From Rhyacichthys aspro (taxonomy: Eukaryota; Chordata; Actinopteri; Gobiiformes; Rhyacichthyidae), in the NCBI GenBank assembly GCA_036850595.1, contig CM072163.1:3830595-3894594 (forward strand): DNA of 64,000 nucleotides, read 5' to 3'. How positions within the stretch are numbered: position 1 is the stretch's first letter; the number at the start of each line of letters is the position of its first letter. The translations under genes were made by a program, and so were the position numbers. The notes beneath the pieces were generated by a model. It was not told the origin of the DNA, did no database searches, and was given only the letters and a program-made list of their open reading frames with translations. Positions 37,125 to 49,580 of this stretch are shown in pieces.

Positions 37125-37911
37125 ATTTTGAAGCTAGTGTTTTGTCATTTATTTTGACTGAAAATAGTTTGGTTGGCTCTCTGCAAATATGATATAAAGT
37201 GCAACCTGCAGTTTTATTAGTTGTATGTTTTTAGCCTTGCTTTATTGGAAAAACCACTATTTTGATATCACCCTGTTGCATACTCACAAATCATTTTCTT
37301 GCTGAGTTAATATAAATGAAAATATCATTGCTTTAGGTTTATTATTAGATCATTTATTCATTTAAGTAACACAACTTTTCACCGGAAAAAAAGACATAAG
37401 CTAAAAACCAATACCGTATTTAGCATCAAATTAATTTCGATAGCGTCTGAGATGAAAAAAGGAAGAGTTACCATCTTTCACAGTGCACCCAGCTCACTAA
37501 ATACTCCTCTATCCTCTCGACGGGGCATGTACCATCTCATAAGAACAGACATTTCAAACACTGACAACTCTTACTATACAGTATGTGAAAATAAGTGTTT
37601 GATTTAGGGTTATATCAAACATTTTTGCATACTGGGACATAACACTAATGAGTGCAAATTACTTTTTTAGTAGCTCGAATTCTAGTTTTGAGATTTGTCT
37701 TAGTTTTGTCACATCTCAGAATGAAACCCTTGTTTTATTTGACGAAGAGGACGGTACATTTTTAATCAAGGAGAAAGTGACTTATTCAACAACATCATTA
37801 TTGCGACTGGATGGAAAGCATTCCCAGTTCATCGTGCACATTCATCAAGCACTGTCCACTGTTCCTCTTGGTTTTGGCTCGTGTTGATCTCGATATTGAT
37901 GGACTGTCCTC

Positions 37912-37934
37912 GCTGCTGCTGCTGCTGCTGCTGC
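37912..37934. repeat. CTG/CAG trinucleotide repeat (7-8 units)
   Basis: An uninterrupted CTG run. On the minus strand one frame reads a short polyglutamine, but the surrounding frame has no features of a real exon. Confidence 0.85.
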
Positions 37935-38667
37935 GTTTGTACAAAGCAGTGATTCCATGAGCTGCTCAATGAGGTATGGAGAGGCTTTGATAGAAAAGTT
38001 ATAAAGGAGCTCTCTTTGTGATCGATCATTTGAAATGCCAACGCTGCCTGTGTTATGATCATGAGGAGTGTGTTGATATTTTGAGATGGTGGATTTTTAT
38101 TCTCATGAGGCAACAGACTGGAACTGTCTCAATGAGATGAGTGTAAAAAGGAACTGGCTCTTTATTCGTTTGCTTTAAAACCAAAATATATCAATAAATT
38201 AACAATACAGATTTACCGAGTATGTTTTCCATGTTTGCACTGGTTTTCTGTTTCGTCTTAGCGCTCTGCTGAGAGAACACTTACTGGTCCCTATTGTAGT
38301 ATTTTTTTTCCCCCTAAAATTCTTTATGCTGTTGTGAGTGTAATGTTTTTTATTCCAATAAAGTTCCAACTCCAGTCAGATGGAGGCGTTTTCTTGTAAA
38401 GCCTTATTCTAAAAATCCTGGATATGTCTGGCTGTTGTTGCACTCCATAACATTCACTCAACATCAAAACCTTCATTTTAGAGCCTTTTTTAAACCGAAT
38501 CTCACCGTCTGTGTTTAATAATTACAAAAAGTTACAAAAACCTCACGTAAAAACTGCTAAAAAAAATGGAACCCACCCAACGTCATTTTTTTTCACGCAA
38601 ATCTACATTTAATTTCTGGAAATGCTTCATAGATTACATTTTGGAGACAGATTTGCACAAGAATCTC

Positions 38668-38865
38668 TTCATTCATTCACCTTCTTCTGCTTCTGACTGG
38701 AGGCTGCATCCTGGAACAAGAGCCAGTTTGTCGCAGGGCTGACATTTAAAGACAGACGGTAACAAATATCCACTCACTCTCACTTTCATTCACTTGGAGC
38801 CATTTAGATTCACCAGTTTACCTTCACATGCATGTTTTAAAGCCAGAATACCTGGAGAGAAATCA
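38668..38865 (-). mobile_element. SINE-like element, same family, degenerate
   Basis: The left end is the tail (TTCATTCATTCACCTTCTTC). The body has CAGTTTGTCGCAGGGCTGAC, CACTCACTCTCACTTTCATTC, a decayed TTTAGATTCACCAGTTTACC and CACATGCATGTTTTAAAGCC, in the same order as the 14.8 kb copy. Confidence 0.6.
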
Positions 38866-40856
38866 TAAAAACACAGAGAATACAATCCGAATGGGAGGAA
38901 TTGCCAACTTTGACGCTTCACTTTTTGAGCAACTTTCGCCCTGATGCTAGAAGTAAAAGCCAAAAAGCTAGCACCAAAACAAACTGATTTACTGAAGAAA
39001 GGGCCTTGGCTGAATCTCCTGTGGACCCACACTGACTTTCCCACGACATTGACATTGAGTATTTTATTATACCGCTTTGAATATCTTTATTCCTGCTGAT
39101 TTGGACTTTTATGAGTGTTGCCGGGTAGCATTGAAACCTATCTTTACGAGCGTGAATTTTCAAGGAGACGCTAAAGACGTCGATGTCAGGGGAAGAACTC
39201 ATCTACATTTGTGCTGCAACTCAAGCTGTGATAAGTGGCACAAAATAAAAGGACAGAAAGCTCTTAAAACGCGCACTCAACGCTCATGTTGCATTTTAGC
39301 ACCTTGACCTTCTTCGGGATTGTAATTTAGCTGGAGACAATAAACACATGTAAACAGTATCACTATCTTCGAGATTGGACGATAAAAGAGCCATAAAACA
39401 TGAAACAGGAAGGAGACTCTTGCACAAGGACAAAGGAAGCAGAAAGATATCTTGGACATGTTTTTTTAATCTTACTCTGCAAACCTCGAGATATAATGAA
39501 ATGCTATGAAACTTACTGTGCACTTTTTATGCTTACCAGAGCATGAAACTATTTCGGACAACTTGGGCTTTTATCCAAGACCGTGGGCCAAAATAACTAC
39601 AAGGCGTTCAAGTTATCTTTAGGGCGCGTAGCCAAAAAAGCGACGCTCCAAATGAGATCTCGCCGTGTTTCCGGCGGAAGCAGGTATCTGGGCTCCTGGC
39701 TTGTTTGTTAGACTTGTTGGCGTTTTCAAAGATACAGCCTTGAGGAAAACTTCACACCTTGGGTCTTGTTATGACACTGAAACAGCCATGCAAATCCCAA
39801 TGTTTTGATCTGACCGGTCTAAAAATAAACAGAGCAGGTTGTATTGGGCTGCAGCTGACCCTTGTAGGTTAAGTAAACGACCTGAATACTGACTGAGAGC
39901 CTATAGCGGAGACAACAGTGGGCTTTTTCTGGATTTAATTTGTGGATTTGGAGAGACAAGAGACCGCAATGTTGGAGATAACAAGGCCAGGCTCGGTGAT
40001 GTGTGTGTAATGGCCGGACGGAGGTTTGGACATCATTAGAATAATCAGTGCGATGTGGTCAGAGATGCACAACAGTCGAAGAGAAGCTCACTCAAGTCTC
40101 ACACGGATCTGATTAACATGAGGCTGGTGCAGGCCTCGCTTTATTTTGAAATGTACGTGACTTGATCCTGCGTTAACAGGTTGTTTTATGCTGCTGCGCT
40201 GATTTAATTCACTTGATCTGTTTAATGAATTTAAAGGCTCTATTTTCATTTTAGTTCAGACTTAGTTCAGTGTTTTTATTACTTTTGTTTCTCCAATTAC
40301 TATTTAACTCCCAGTCTAGACGAGACCATTTAACTGGACTCATAATAACAGGACGGGGAATTAAATATTTCTATTATGAGCAGCAGTGTGCCTTCTTTTG
40401 AACTTTATTTCTTTGACCTTTTGCATCACAAACGAAAACAGACAGAAGCCTTCCTCAATTCACTGTCAACTATTTTGAGTGAAATGTGTCGACAGAAAAG
40501 ACTCCAAACTTAGCAACTTAATTTCAATACTTAAACAAAAAAGTGCCCGATAGTATGTACAGGATTAAATCTCACAGTCTGAACACAGCCCGAGACATTC
40601 TTACTCAAGCAACTTAGTTTTGAAAAGTCAGCTTGAACTTCATTAGCTCCAAGTCAAAGAACAAAACCTTGCGTTTCGTTTCCTACTAATCAGTCAAGAT
40701 ATTGGGAAGAATTAGCTTGAGCCACTGAGAACTTCGCCTGTTTTTGTGTTATTGTATTCTTCTGCTCATATTGCTGTCTGCCAGATTTGAGACCTCATTG
40801 ATCATATCAGATTGCTTAAGTAATTGATTGTTACTGGCTATTAACCTCCCAGAACT

Positions 40857-41045
40857 TTGGACCCGCTTGCAAGCCGCAGAGAACAGCCTGTAATCAGTCA
40901 CAAATGGCAGCCGCTAATGAAATTAGTTCCTGGTTCTGCCTCACAACTTTGTTTGTTCCACAAAGTATTGGCAAGGGCACAGAGATGCCATGGTTTCCTC
41001 TCCCCCGAGAGCGCCGCGATAGAACAACAGAATGCAGATAATGAG
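40857..41045. other. candidate conserved regulatory element
   Basis: Non-repetitive sequence with AATCAGTCACAAATGG, CCGCTAATGAAATTAG (paired homeodomain-type sites) and CCCCCGAGAGCGCCGCG. It stands out from AT-rich flanks. Function is inferred from composition. Confidence 0.25.
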
Positions 41046-42164
41046 CCGCACTGTCTGTGTTGTCTCTTTGTAATTACTCATGTGTCTGACCAAAATATAA
41101 AGATGAGGACATGAAAAAAAAGTGCCCACAGTTGTAAATGTAGGGTCCTTAATGCAGGTGCAGAAGGCGACCGGAGAGAGCTTTCAATTAAACTTGAAGA
41201 ATAAAGAAAAAGTTTTAGCCTTTCAATAGTGTTGAAAATCAATTATTTGCATAAATTAAATTAGACTTTAAAAGCATTGAAAATTATAAGACCACAGTGA
41301 GAAAAACATCAGACATCCACCTTGAATAGTCTTTGAATGTGTTATTGTCCACTTTCTAAAGTCCTTCCAGCAGTTTGCAGATCTCAAGGCTCTTTCCTCA
41401 TTAACTACAATAAGAATCCTGGCTTTGGTAGAAACTGTGGTTTTTAAAAGAAGAAATGTTTGTGAGAACAATGCCTAAAACAGATTATTTATTATATGTT
41501 ATGATATTATTATATATTTTAATTGGTGAGGATTAACCAGTCTGTGGTTAGTCTGGTCTCTGTGTGGATTTCCAGTCAAAAATTCTATTCTAAATGATTT
41601 CAGGTTATTTTCAGGTTGGTTTCCACTCTCTTCCCTGGTGCATGCTCCTGATTTGTAATCATTTTGTAGCATATTCCGTTTATTTAAATACAACACCAGA
41701 TCACAGGAACTAATCAACATTCTGCAGACGGCCTGCTTTGCAAGTTCACAATGATGTCGTCATTTCTCCAAAGCCTTTTTGTTTGCACGTTCAGCTCTTT
41801 TTCTCACCTGCCTGTGTCTGGCCCACAAGGCACAGCCAATTTGATTGCAATATAATCAATCACATCTGTATTCCAAGTATAGCTCAGATTAGTTACAGCT
41901 TATCAGACCGCCAAGCAGGCCTGTTTATTCCTCGAAGCATGACCACATGACCGCCGGCCATTGTGTTTTCCATTTCCTCAATTGTCTTGTAATAACCGCT
42001 GAGGGAAATCCTTTTACTCAAGAGTCAGCTTTTGTGGAGACTTCACAGACACATCTTATCGTGTGGTTCCAACAGTTGGGCTTTGTGACATGTGAAATCT
42101 GAATATTAGGGAATATTAGGGGAAAGTCGTGGCTGGTTTTACCCACAGTAGAATTACCAATGTG

Positions 42165-42810
42165 TGTACACTGATAATGTAATACCCAGCAGCGAGTTTG
42201 GGCTGCAGCTCAAGTCAGGCTTTAAGAGCTGCTGGGAGTGTATTTGTGCTCTGAGGTCTGTTCCCCACATTTGGGATTGCGTATCCATGGTGATGGCTGT
42301 GAGAAAGCCATCTCCAGGAAGTCGTAGCCGCAGGGGCGAAGCATATGTGGCACGAGGACGGTACCAGAAGGCCGCAACGTGGATGTCCAGTTGGCCATCT
42401 GTCGTGATGCTCCAGCCAGGACCAGGAAGCCCCCCAGAAACCTCACAGGAAGAGCGGCATTTCAAAATGCCAAGGCCCAGGACAGCGCTCTCTTCCCCCG
42501 GGAGCTCATTGACACATAACAGACACTAAGCCTCCAACGATCTCAGTGGGCGCTTCCAGAAAACATCCTCGAGTGGAGCGAGGACGCCGTGTGGTGCATT
42601 TGTTGATGAGCAGAATGAGTGGAAGTAGCCGCAGCGTGGCTCAGTCGTCAGCCAAAGAATATTACTCTTCCTTATCACGGGCCAAGTCCTCAGGCGGTGC
42701 CGCTCCGGTCCAGAAGCCGGGCCGTTACCAGAATGCCCCACTGGTCCCCACTGGAGACCGGTCCTCGAGGCCTGAGGAGACCGGCTGACATTCCACAGCT
42801 GGACTGATGC
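42165..42810 (+). other. GC-rich block of unknown nature, possibly a degenerate coding remnant
   Basis: About 640 bp is markedly GC-richer than its flanks. One + frame reads from about 42337 (ICGTRTVPEGRNVDVQLA...) to a stop near 42516 (...FPRELIDT). After a gap the same style of sequence resumes, with isolated in-frame stops. It could be a processed pseudogene, a decayed transposon coding region or an untranslated exon. I do not recognise the family. Confidence 0.25.
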
Positions 42811-43761
42811 TATTCCGTCTCCAAGAATTTGACAATTTCATGTGTCCAGTATTCCCTAGAATGCACATAATTGACATTTGGCAAATTAAAAATGTTTTCG
42901 AGGATTGCAACACTTGTTTTTGTAAGACCCAGTGAGTTCTAGGTTTTTTTCTCAAATGACAGAAGAGAGTGCCTCGTGTTAAAGCTTGAAAGGTTTTTAA
43001 ATAAACTAGTCTTTCAAGAGGTTCAAGAACTTGCAGAAGGCTGGTTGATATTGATACTGAGAGGTCATTGATGAAAACTCAACCATGAAACTGTGTAAGG
43101 ACCCAGAGTGAATACGAGCTTTTATGTGTGGAGCTGATAAGGTTTTTTCAGCGTTGCACAAAGGCTCAATATCATGTCACACAAAACCCACAAGGCCATA
43201 GGATTTGTGCATTTATCAGACGGAAACTGGGAGAAAACATCTGCGTCAAGTTCTGCCATTGAACGTGTGAGATCTAGTGTTATTTGTGGATTAACTAAAA
43301 GCCATCCAAGAGCCACTTGTAGATATTGCATTGTCTCTTTGATGTTACAAAACACAATAAATCCATTGCCAAACAAGTTAAGATCCAATTAGATTCTCAA
43401 AGATGGTGATTTTCTAATGCTTGTAATTAAAAACACAAAAAAGTTAATTAAATTGTTCAAAGTAGTCTCTGGCTGATTATGTCTATTTTAATTGCTTCAT
43501 TCATTAGATTAATAGTGAAAAGTTTCTATCAAACACTTATTTCTGTTGCAACACCTGATCATTTTTTTTGAGTGAACCTCAATTAATTTATCGAGAACCA
43601 TGATCAAAACTGAGTGGCTAAGTTCACCTTGGGGCATTATTAAAACGCTAAGTGACCATCTACAAGGCCTTCTTTTAACACATTAATAATTGTGTTAATA
43701 AAAGGATGGCCACCTGTTAAAATAATAACTCTGAATGAACCTTAAAAACACAAAAACAAGT

Positions 43762-43815
43762 ATATCCTGGACACTGGACAGTTAGTTGCAGGGCACTGTT
43801 CAATCATCCAATGGA
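43762..43815 (-). mobile_element. SINE-like fragment, same family
   Basis: Only the CCTGGACACTGGACAGTTAG...TTGCAGGGCACTG segment of the family remains. A further bare tail-like stretch (CATTCATTCATTAGTTC...TTTCTACCACTC) lies at 16982-17022. Confidence 0.4.
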
Positions 43816-44182
43816 AAATTGTAATTGACATAATCTGTAAAAAAATAAATAAATAGTCATTTAGTCTTTATTATTCAGCATTTTAATAGATTACAATATT
43901 CAGCATTGGTCAGTTACATGTATTTAACAATCCCATTATCTGTCAACACTTAAAAACATATGTAAAAGAGGTTATTCTACAGCTGTTTATGTCTGCTTAG
44001 TCCAAAAAATAAAATTAAAAAAAGGGGGAAGAAAGGTGAAATGCACATAAATATTGGCAAGACATTCACTCAGTGGTTAATGAGGCAGAGATAATGTTGA
44101 GTCTAAGAAGTTTAATGTAAACTCAAAGCTGTAACGTAATAATATTTTGCTGTGCATTTTTTTATTAATTTAATTTATTACA

Positions 44183-44252
44183 TTTTTTATTTTATTTTAT
44201 TTTATTTTTTATTTTTTTATTTTATTTTATTTTATTTTATTTTATTATTTTG
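44183..44252. repeat. TTTTA microsatellite
   Basis: Pentamer TTTTA repeats with a few extra T residues. The open frame rich in F, I, L and Y here is a by-product. Confidence 0.85.
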
Positions 44253-46904
44253 CAGGGTGCTATGTTGTCGAGGGATTGGAACCTTAAAGGAAGGCTACTA
44301 CAGTTTTTGCTTACTGCATCTTCGAGTCCGCTCTGATCGGTCACAGTCAGTCCTGATCTTGTGTCTGTTACGTTGCTTATCTACCTCACTATGTAACAGA
44401 AAAACAAGCTGGACAGCCTTCAAGATGTTTACCAAGAGCTTAGAGAATCAATCTTTAGCAGAATCTAACTACATCTGACTAGAGTCTTGTGAACTTGTTA
44501 CTGCGACGTATTTACTGAACCGAAACCTGGAAAAATAATACAAATGTTCTGCTACAAATGTCTTCCGGATGGCCACACATTTTTAAAAAGGCTTTGTCCA
44601 CACATTTCTCAAGTGGAGGGAGGGTTTTTGTCACCGATTTGCTTCTGTCGTTGTAGAAATGGAAATGCACACACAGTATTTGTTAATGAATAGCAGTCTC
44701 ATACACAGCTGATGCTTGTTTGCTTGTGTTGCACCAAAATACACTGACATTTCTCACCATACATCCAACTATAATTCACTGTTCATGTTATATTTGTTTC
44801 TGTTCATTCTAAAAATACAATCAGCTGACAGTTCTGTGTAGTAATGTGACATGAACTATAACAGTCGGCACGGGAGCCAGTTACACAACCCTCAGGTAAC
44901 ATAAGAAGCACTTTTTTTCAAAGGTCATATAAAAACGAGGCCAGATAAAGCCGGCTGCACGCTCTGCTGTCCTTTAGAGAAAGGCCAGAGCCACATCGGG
45001 AACCCTCGGCATATAAGAAAAAGTAACGGGAGCAGAACAGTTCTTAAAAACAGATTAGTGAGAGATGTTAGTGGAATAATGAGTAGTTTTCCCTAAGGAT
45101 TATTACCTAGTGCCACATTCATATTCATGTGAGGCCACGGTGTCCTGCAAAACTTCCATCCAACCACAATCCAATCAAATAAGAGGACAACCTTTTTGGT
45201 CCTTTCAAACAAATGAAAGCAGCTTGACTTAGCCCCGACTCAAGGTAACCTTCTCGTACAGTCATCAGTGTGGGACGTTAAGCCCCGTATCTTTGTATAA
45301 ACACCTACTTCACTAATAAAGCCACAGCCCAAAAAAAAAACACTCACATCCAGTTATTCTTTAGAGATTTCAACAGATATTTCCCAAAGAGTCTTCAACA
45401 AAACATCTCCATCTCTATTGAGAGTGCCACGTGTCTGTCGGATCATTAGAAACGATAAAAAAAAACATAAGTGTTTCATTTGTAGAGACTGATGATGCCA
45501 CTGAATTAGAGTGAAGCATCAGTAAACAACACAAAGTGATAATGGCTGGAGCGTAGAAGGTGTAAACTCATAATTCTTCCACACCACTGCCTTTATAATA
45601 ACTGTTGAGTCACAGTGCAGCAACAAACAGAAAACTGTAGCTAGAATTTCCTTTTTTCGTGAAGCATTCTTAACATTTCGCTAACTTTTTTGACACATGT
45701 ATTTTTAAGCCCAGGTGTGCTCTGTTTCTGTCACTATTTAAGGCCAAACTGAGCAAACAGTATTTGTCTCTCCTTTTGGTATTGCTCTGTTAATTCTCAA
45801 TGGAACAGAATTGTAGACTGCCTTTTAGTAGAATCCATATCCACTTAATGCTTTTAATTTGCCTCAGTTAAAATATTTGTTTGTTTTCTTTGATTTTAGG
45901 GAGTTTTTGTACTTATAATGGGGCCAGGATTGCTCTACAGTTGTCAAACAGAACAAGTATCGTCATTTTTTGATTCGACTCCAGTAAAACTCCTCGTGTA
46001 TTTTAGTTTTCGTGCTAAAACTTGCGACACAGTTGTGAGGGAGACATTCTGCGGCTGTGATACATTTACATCAGTTTGTCGCTTCACTTCCTCAGTCACA
46101 GCGAACCCTCCGTCAGTGGCTGAAGGTGTCTCTTTCAGCTTATTAGCTCCAGACGAAACTGCCGTCGCCATGGTTTCCAAACCCAATTAAAGAGGTTGTT
46201 CCAATTAGAGCGCGACTAAGGCTCGGGTGTGAGGGGTACGAGAACACCGAGACCCTGGCCTCACCCACTGGGCAGACGTCAGACTCTAAATTCATCAAAT
46301 CCAAACACAGACACTGCAGGAGGAGCCTAATAGGGTTTCACGTTAAACTTCTGCGAAAATGACAACCCAAACTGAGACTGTCGGGTTTATTTTTCATTTC
46401 AAAACGGGGCAAGTCCAAGTTAAGACCCCGACCAGTGGTAAAATTCAAACAGGTTTTGTCTCAGCGCTTGTGATTAACATTTGAGGAATGATTTTTGACA
46501 GTTTAAATGTACCTCGGCACCAGCTTTTCTCATCATTGTGTTTTAACAATACAGGAGACAACAGAATCTACAATTAAATGTCCTAGATAATATCTTCTGT
46601 GTGCACTTAATATTATAATCCATTGCCCATTCTTCTTCTGTCTCCTTCCACTTCATTATTATGCATTTTCCCTGTTACAACTCAAATAAAAGTGCACATT
46701 TATTTCCTAATTCAGTATATTCCATTCCTAATTAGGGCCTAAACCCTTATTCTCTCAAATTGATTTTAAAATGCTGACTCACATCTCTTCATAAATCATC
46801 TCTTTTTTTCTCTCAGGCTTTAAACGAGTAAACAATGCTGACTTTTACTGTTGTTTTATATATTCGGTTTTAATGTCTTGTGTCCTTTTATGTTTCTTTA
46901 TTTT

Positions 46905-46972
46905 TTTAATATTGATGTACAGTGCTTTGGCCGAACGTCCTGCTTTTAAAGTGCTCTATGAATAAAATCAGA
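46905..46972 (+). repeat. retroposon 3'-tail-like fragment
   Basis: GTACAGTGCTTTGG...AAAGTGCTCTATGAATAAAAT resembles the AGCGCTATATAAATAAA ends of fish LINE/SINE elements. No body is present. Confidence 0.4.
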
Positions 46973-47379
46973 CTGCACTGGAAATAGCATTAGTTGTCAA
47001 ACTTAATGCTTAACTTAATCGACAGCTCTCTATTGGCAGGCTTTATGGTCCTTCTTGTTTTATGGTAGGTTAACTTGTAAAAAGTGGTCAAAAATCACAC
47101 TACAGATTACTTATTGGTCATTTTCATTTCGGTTATTTTATTACTAACCATATTGTGTGTTAAGAAAAGGCTTTATGATTGGTGCAGCAAAGAGGAATCA
47201 AAATCTATTGGAAGAAATAGAGTGAATTAGACGTTTTTTGTGTCATGTAGAAGTAGTTCTGATTGTGAACCGTCTGTGTTGACTTTAGGTCTGTTTTCAC
47301 ATTCATAACAGCGTCACAATAACTACTCAAAGGCTGTATTGACTTACCGGGGCAGATAAAACCAAGTGTTCCTGGAACA

Positions 47380-47830
47380 TGTGACGACTGAGGTGCTCGG
47401 CAGGTGCCACAGTTTAGTTATGGAATAGAATAGGGTGATTTATCTCAATAATGGCTTTTTTTTTTTCGTGTGACAAGGCAATTTCACCGGCCAGGGGTGT
47501 TTTTTTTCTCTGTCTCTCTTCCTTGAGCTGAAGGTTGTTTTCAAAGAGAGGCTGTGAGGATGAGGCGAGAAGCTTTAGAAAACACATATGAGCAATCCTT
47601 AAGTTTGGCTGTGTCAGCTGAAAAGGTGACAATGAAAGAGGGCACGAAGGAGAGGCACTTCCCCGGAGAGAGGCACGGACGGGGCAGCGGACGCTCTCTT
47701 CTGATCTGAAGAGGCTCCTGTCGACAGCCGAGACGGAAACGCAGATTTTTAATTTGAGTCTTTGCTTTGATCTTGTTAGATCTAAAACAAAATGCACACG
47801 TGTGTCTCTGAGTGTGAGCACGGAGAGGAC
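47380..47830. other. CpG-containing complex sequence, candidate regulatory element
   Basis: A 135-codon open frame on the minus strand spans most of it, but the peptide is basic and serine-rich with no recognisable domain, and the core (CCCCGGAGAGAGGCACGG) looks regulatory. Confidence 0.2.
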
Positions 47831-49257
47831 GGCAATCAGGTGACTTCCTTTTGAAAATTTAAATCACAAGGTCCTTTTTATACATGCTCCATCCTCTTCT
47901 TCTTCTGACGTCGTTCAGAACGGTGGCACATATGAATAAAATACATTTACCTGAAAGTATTACTCAAATACCTTAATAACTTTACATCAATGGTCAAATT
48001 TAAAGCCCAAATCTGTGTTTTGCTTTAGTTTCATTTTAATTTTCAACTTATTTTTACAAACTATTTTGAGACATTAGGAAAGGCCCAAAATAGTTTATGT
48101 ATAAACAGTATTCCTATTTCCAAATGAGACCTGGAGGCCTAATTTATCAAAACGATTCATTCATGAATAAATGTATAAATATATACTTTTAAATAGCTTT
48201 TAAAAATATCGTGGTAGCATTGCCTGATGTGTTGATCTGTAATTAATGGAGAAAAAAACAAATGTGTGGAAAAACTATACACAGGTATTTATCAATAAAG
48301 CAGTTTTTGAATTATTAAGACATTTAAAATGACCATGTCCCCTTTTTGTGAACTTCAGATTATTATTATTTAGAGTGTGTTAAAAAGACTTATTATTTAA
48401 CCATCCATTTTTCTTTTAAGACTCTGTGTGTCCTGTTTATTCACGAAGCATCTGCAAAACTGTCCCGAGGCATCAACATTACATTCATGTTATACTGCAG
48501 GATACGGAGATATTCCTATAGACATTTCTGGGTTGGTAAATGGATCGTATGTAACACATTTCTACATCCATTGACCTGATAGAGTCACTCGAGAGTATTG
48601 CAGCGTGTGGGAGATAAGTTATTAGATGATCAACCTTGATTCTTCATTGTCCTGAATATGAATCATTGGACGGACTTAATTTGTTATGACAGAACTATAT
48701 ATGTGTAGGGAAAATGATATATATACGTGGGCTTTTAGTGATGGCTAATTATCTGAAATGATTTAATCTGTGCTCCAGCTTTTATAGAGGGCTTCTGTAG
48801 TTTTGTTTGTTCACTTTTGGAATGAAAAGTAGCATAATCCCAGCAAAATAAGGGAGAAGATATAGTAGAAAAAAGGTAAATAGAGGAGGTTGTAATAGTG
48901 ACACTCGAGAGGCTGTTATTTCCTGAAATATTACACTTGAGAGAACAGTAGCCTGAACTCATAATTGGATAATCTTGACACCAAATAACCTTGTCTTTTC
49001 TCTGTCAAAGCCATTTCAAGGCTTTCGTAGAAAATCAAATGAAAATGGACCTTTTCCGCTGTAAAGATTGTGTAATTGCTCAGTCCTCTGCTGAAAGAAA
49101 AAAAAAATACCTAAGAGTTTTATTTTCAGGCCATTTTTGATTTGAATAAAATGAATACTTTGTAATGAAAGGTATTTAAACCCATGGCTCACAGACTAAA
49201 CCATGCAAGTCCATCATATTTAGAATAATAGCTAAGCATGCTTGGACTCAGGCCTCT

Positions 49258-49281
49258 GCAAAATCCAACTAAAACCTGGAG
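49258..49281. repeat. single unit of the 21 bp minisatellite family
   Basis: GCAAAATCCAACTAAAACCT is one unit of the family, alone, 33 bases before the MITE-like element at 49.3 kb. A chance match is possible but unlikely over about 18 bases. Confidence 0.4.
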
Positions 49282-49313
49282 TCGAAGATGTTACTCAAAG
49301 TTTAATCACATAT

Positions 49314-49580
49314 CAGCAGCTCTGTGTAACATTTAGACCCAAAAATACATATTCTCCCTCTCATTTTGATTGTTTTTAGGCCTGAGATCAGTAGAATCAT
49401 GTCTGTCTCACTGACACAGTACTCTGAGCTGAACAGAAACCTCCAATATAACTGTACTGTCCCGGGACGAGGACTTATCGTGATAAAAAAGACGCTAAAA
49501 TGACCCGAGCGTTCCAGAAGACATGTTCTTTCTTCCAAACTTGCGCCCTCTACTGGACAAACGTTACACAGTGCTGCTTT
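49314..49580. mobile_element. MITE-like element (~267 bp)
   Basis: The left end CAGCAGCTCTGTGTAACATT is an imperfect inverted match to the right end AACGTTACACAGTGCTGCTTT. The sequence GCGCCCTCTACTGGACAAACG just inside the right end is common in short fish repeats. There is no coding capacity. Confidence 0.55.

Larger units (their letters stand above)
37125..40856. other. AT-rich non-coding sequence
   Basis: Holds the CTG repeat at 37.9 kb and a degenerate SINE-like copy at 38.7 kb; otherwise nothing recognised. Confidence 0.5.
42811..49257. other. AT-rich non-coding sequence
   Basis: Besides the repeat fragments and the 47.4 kb island listed separately, a GC-richer patch with overlapping 80-90 codon frames lies at 45920-46300. 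No gene seen. Confidence 0.5.

Noticed and set aside
37829..38113. Minus frame with a short polyglutamine run
   Set aside because: It is only the translation of a CTG/CAG microsatellite; no flanking coding evidence.
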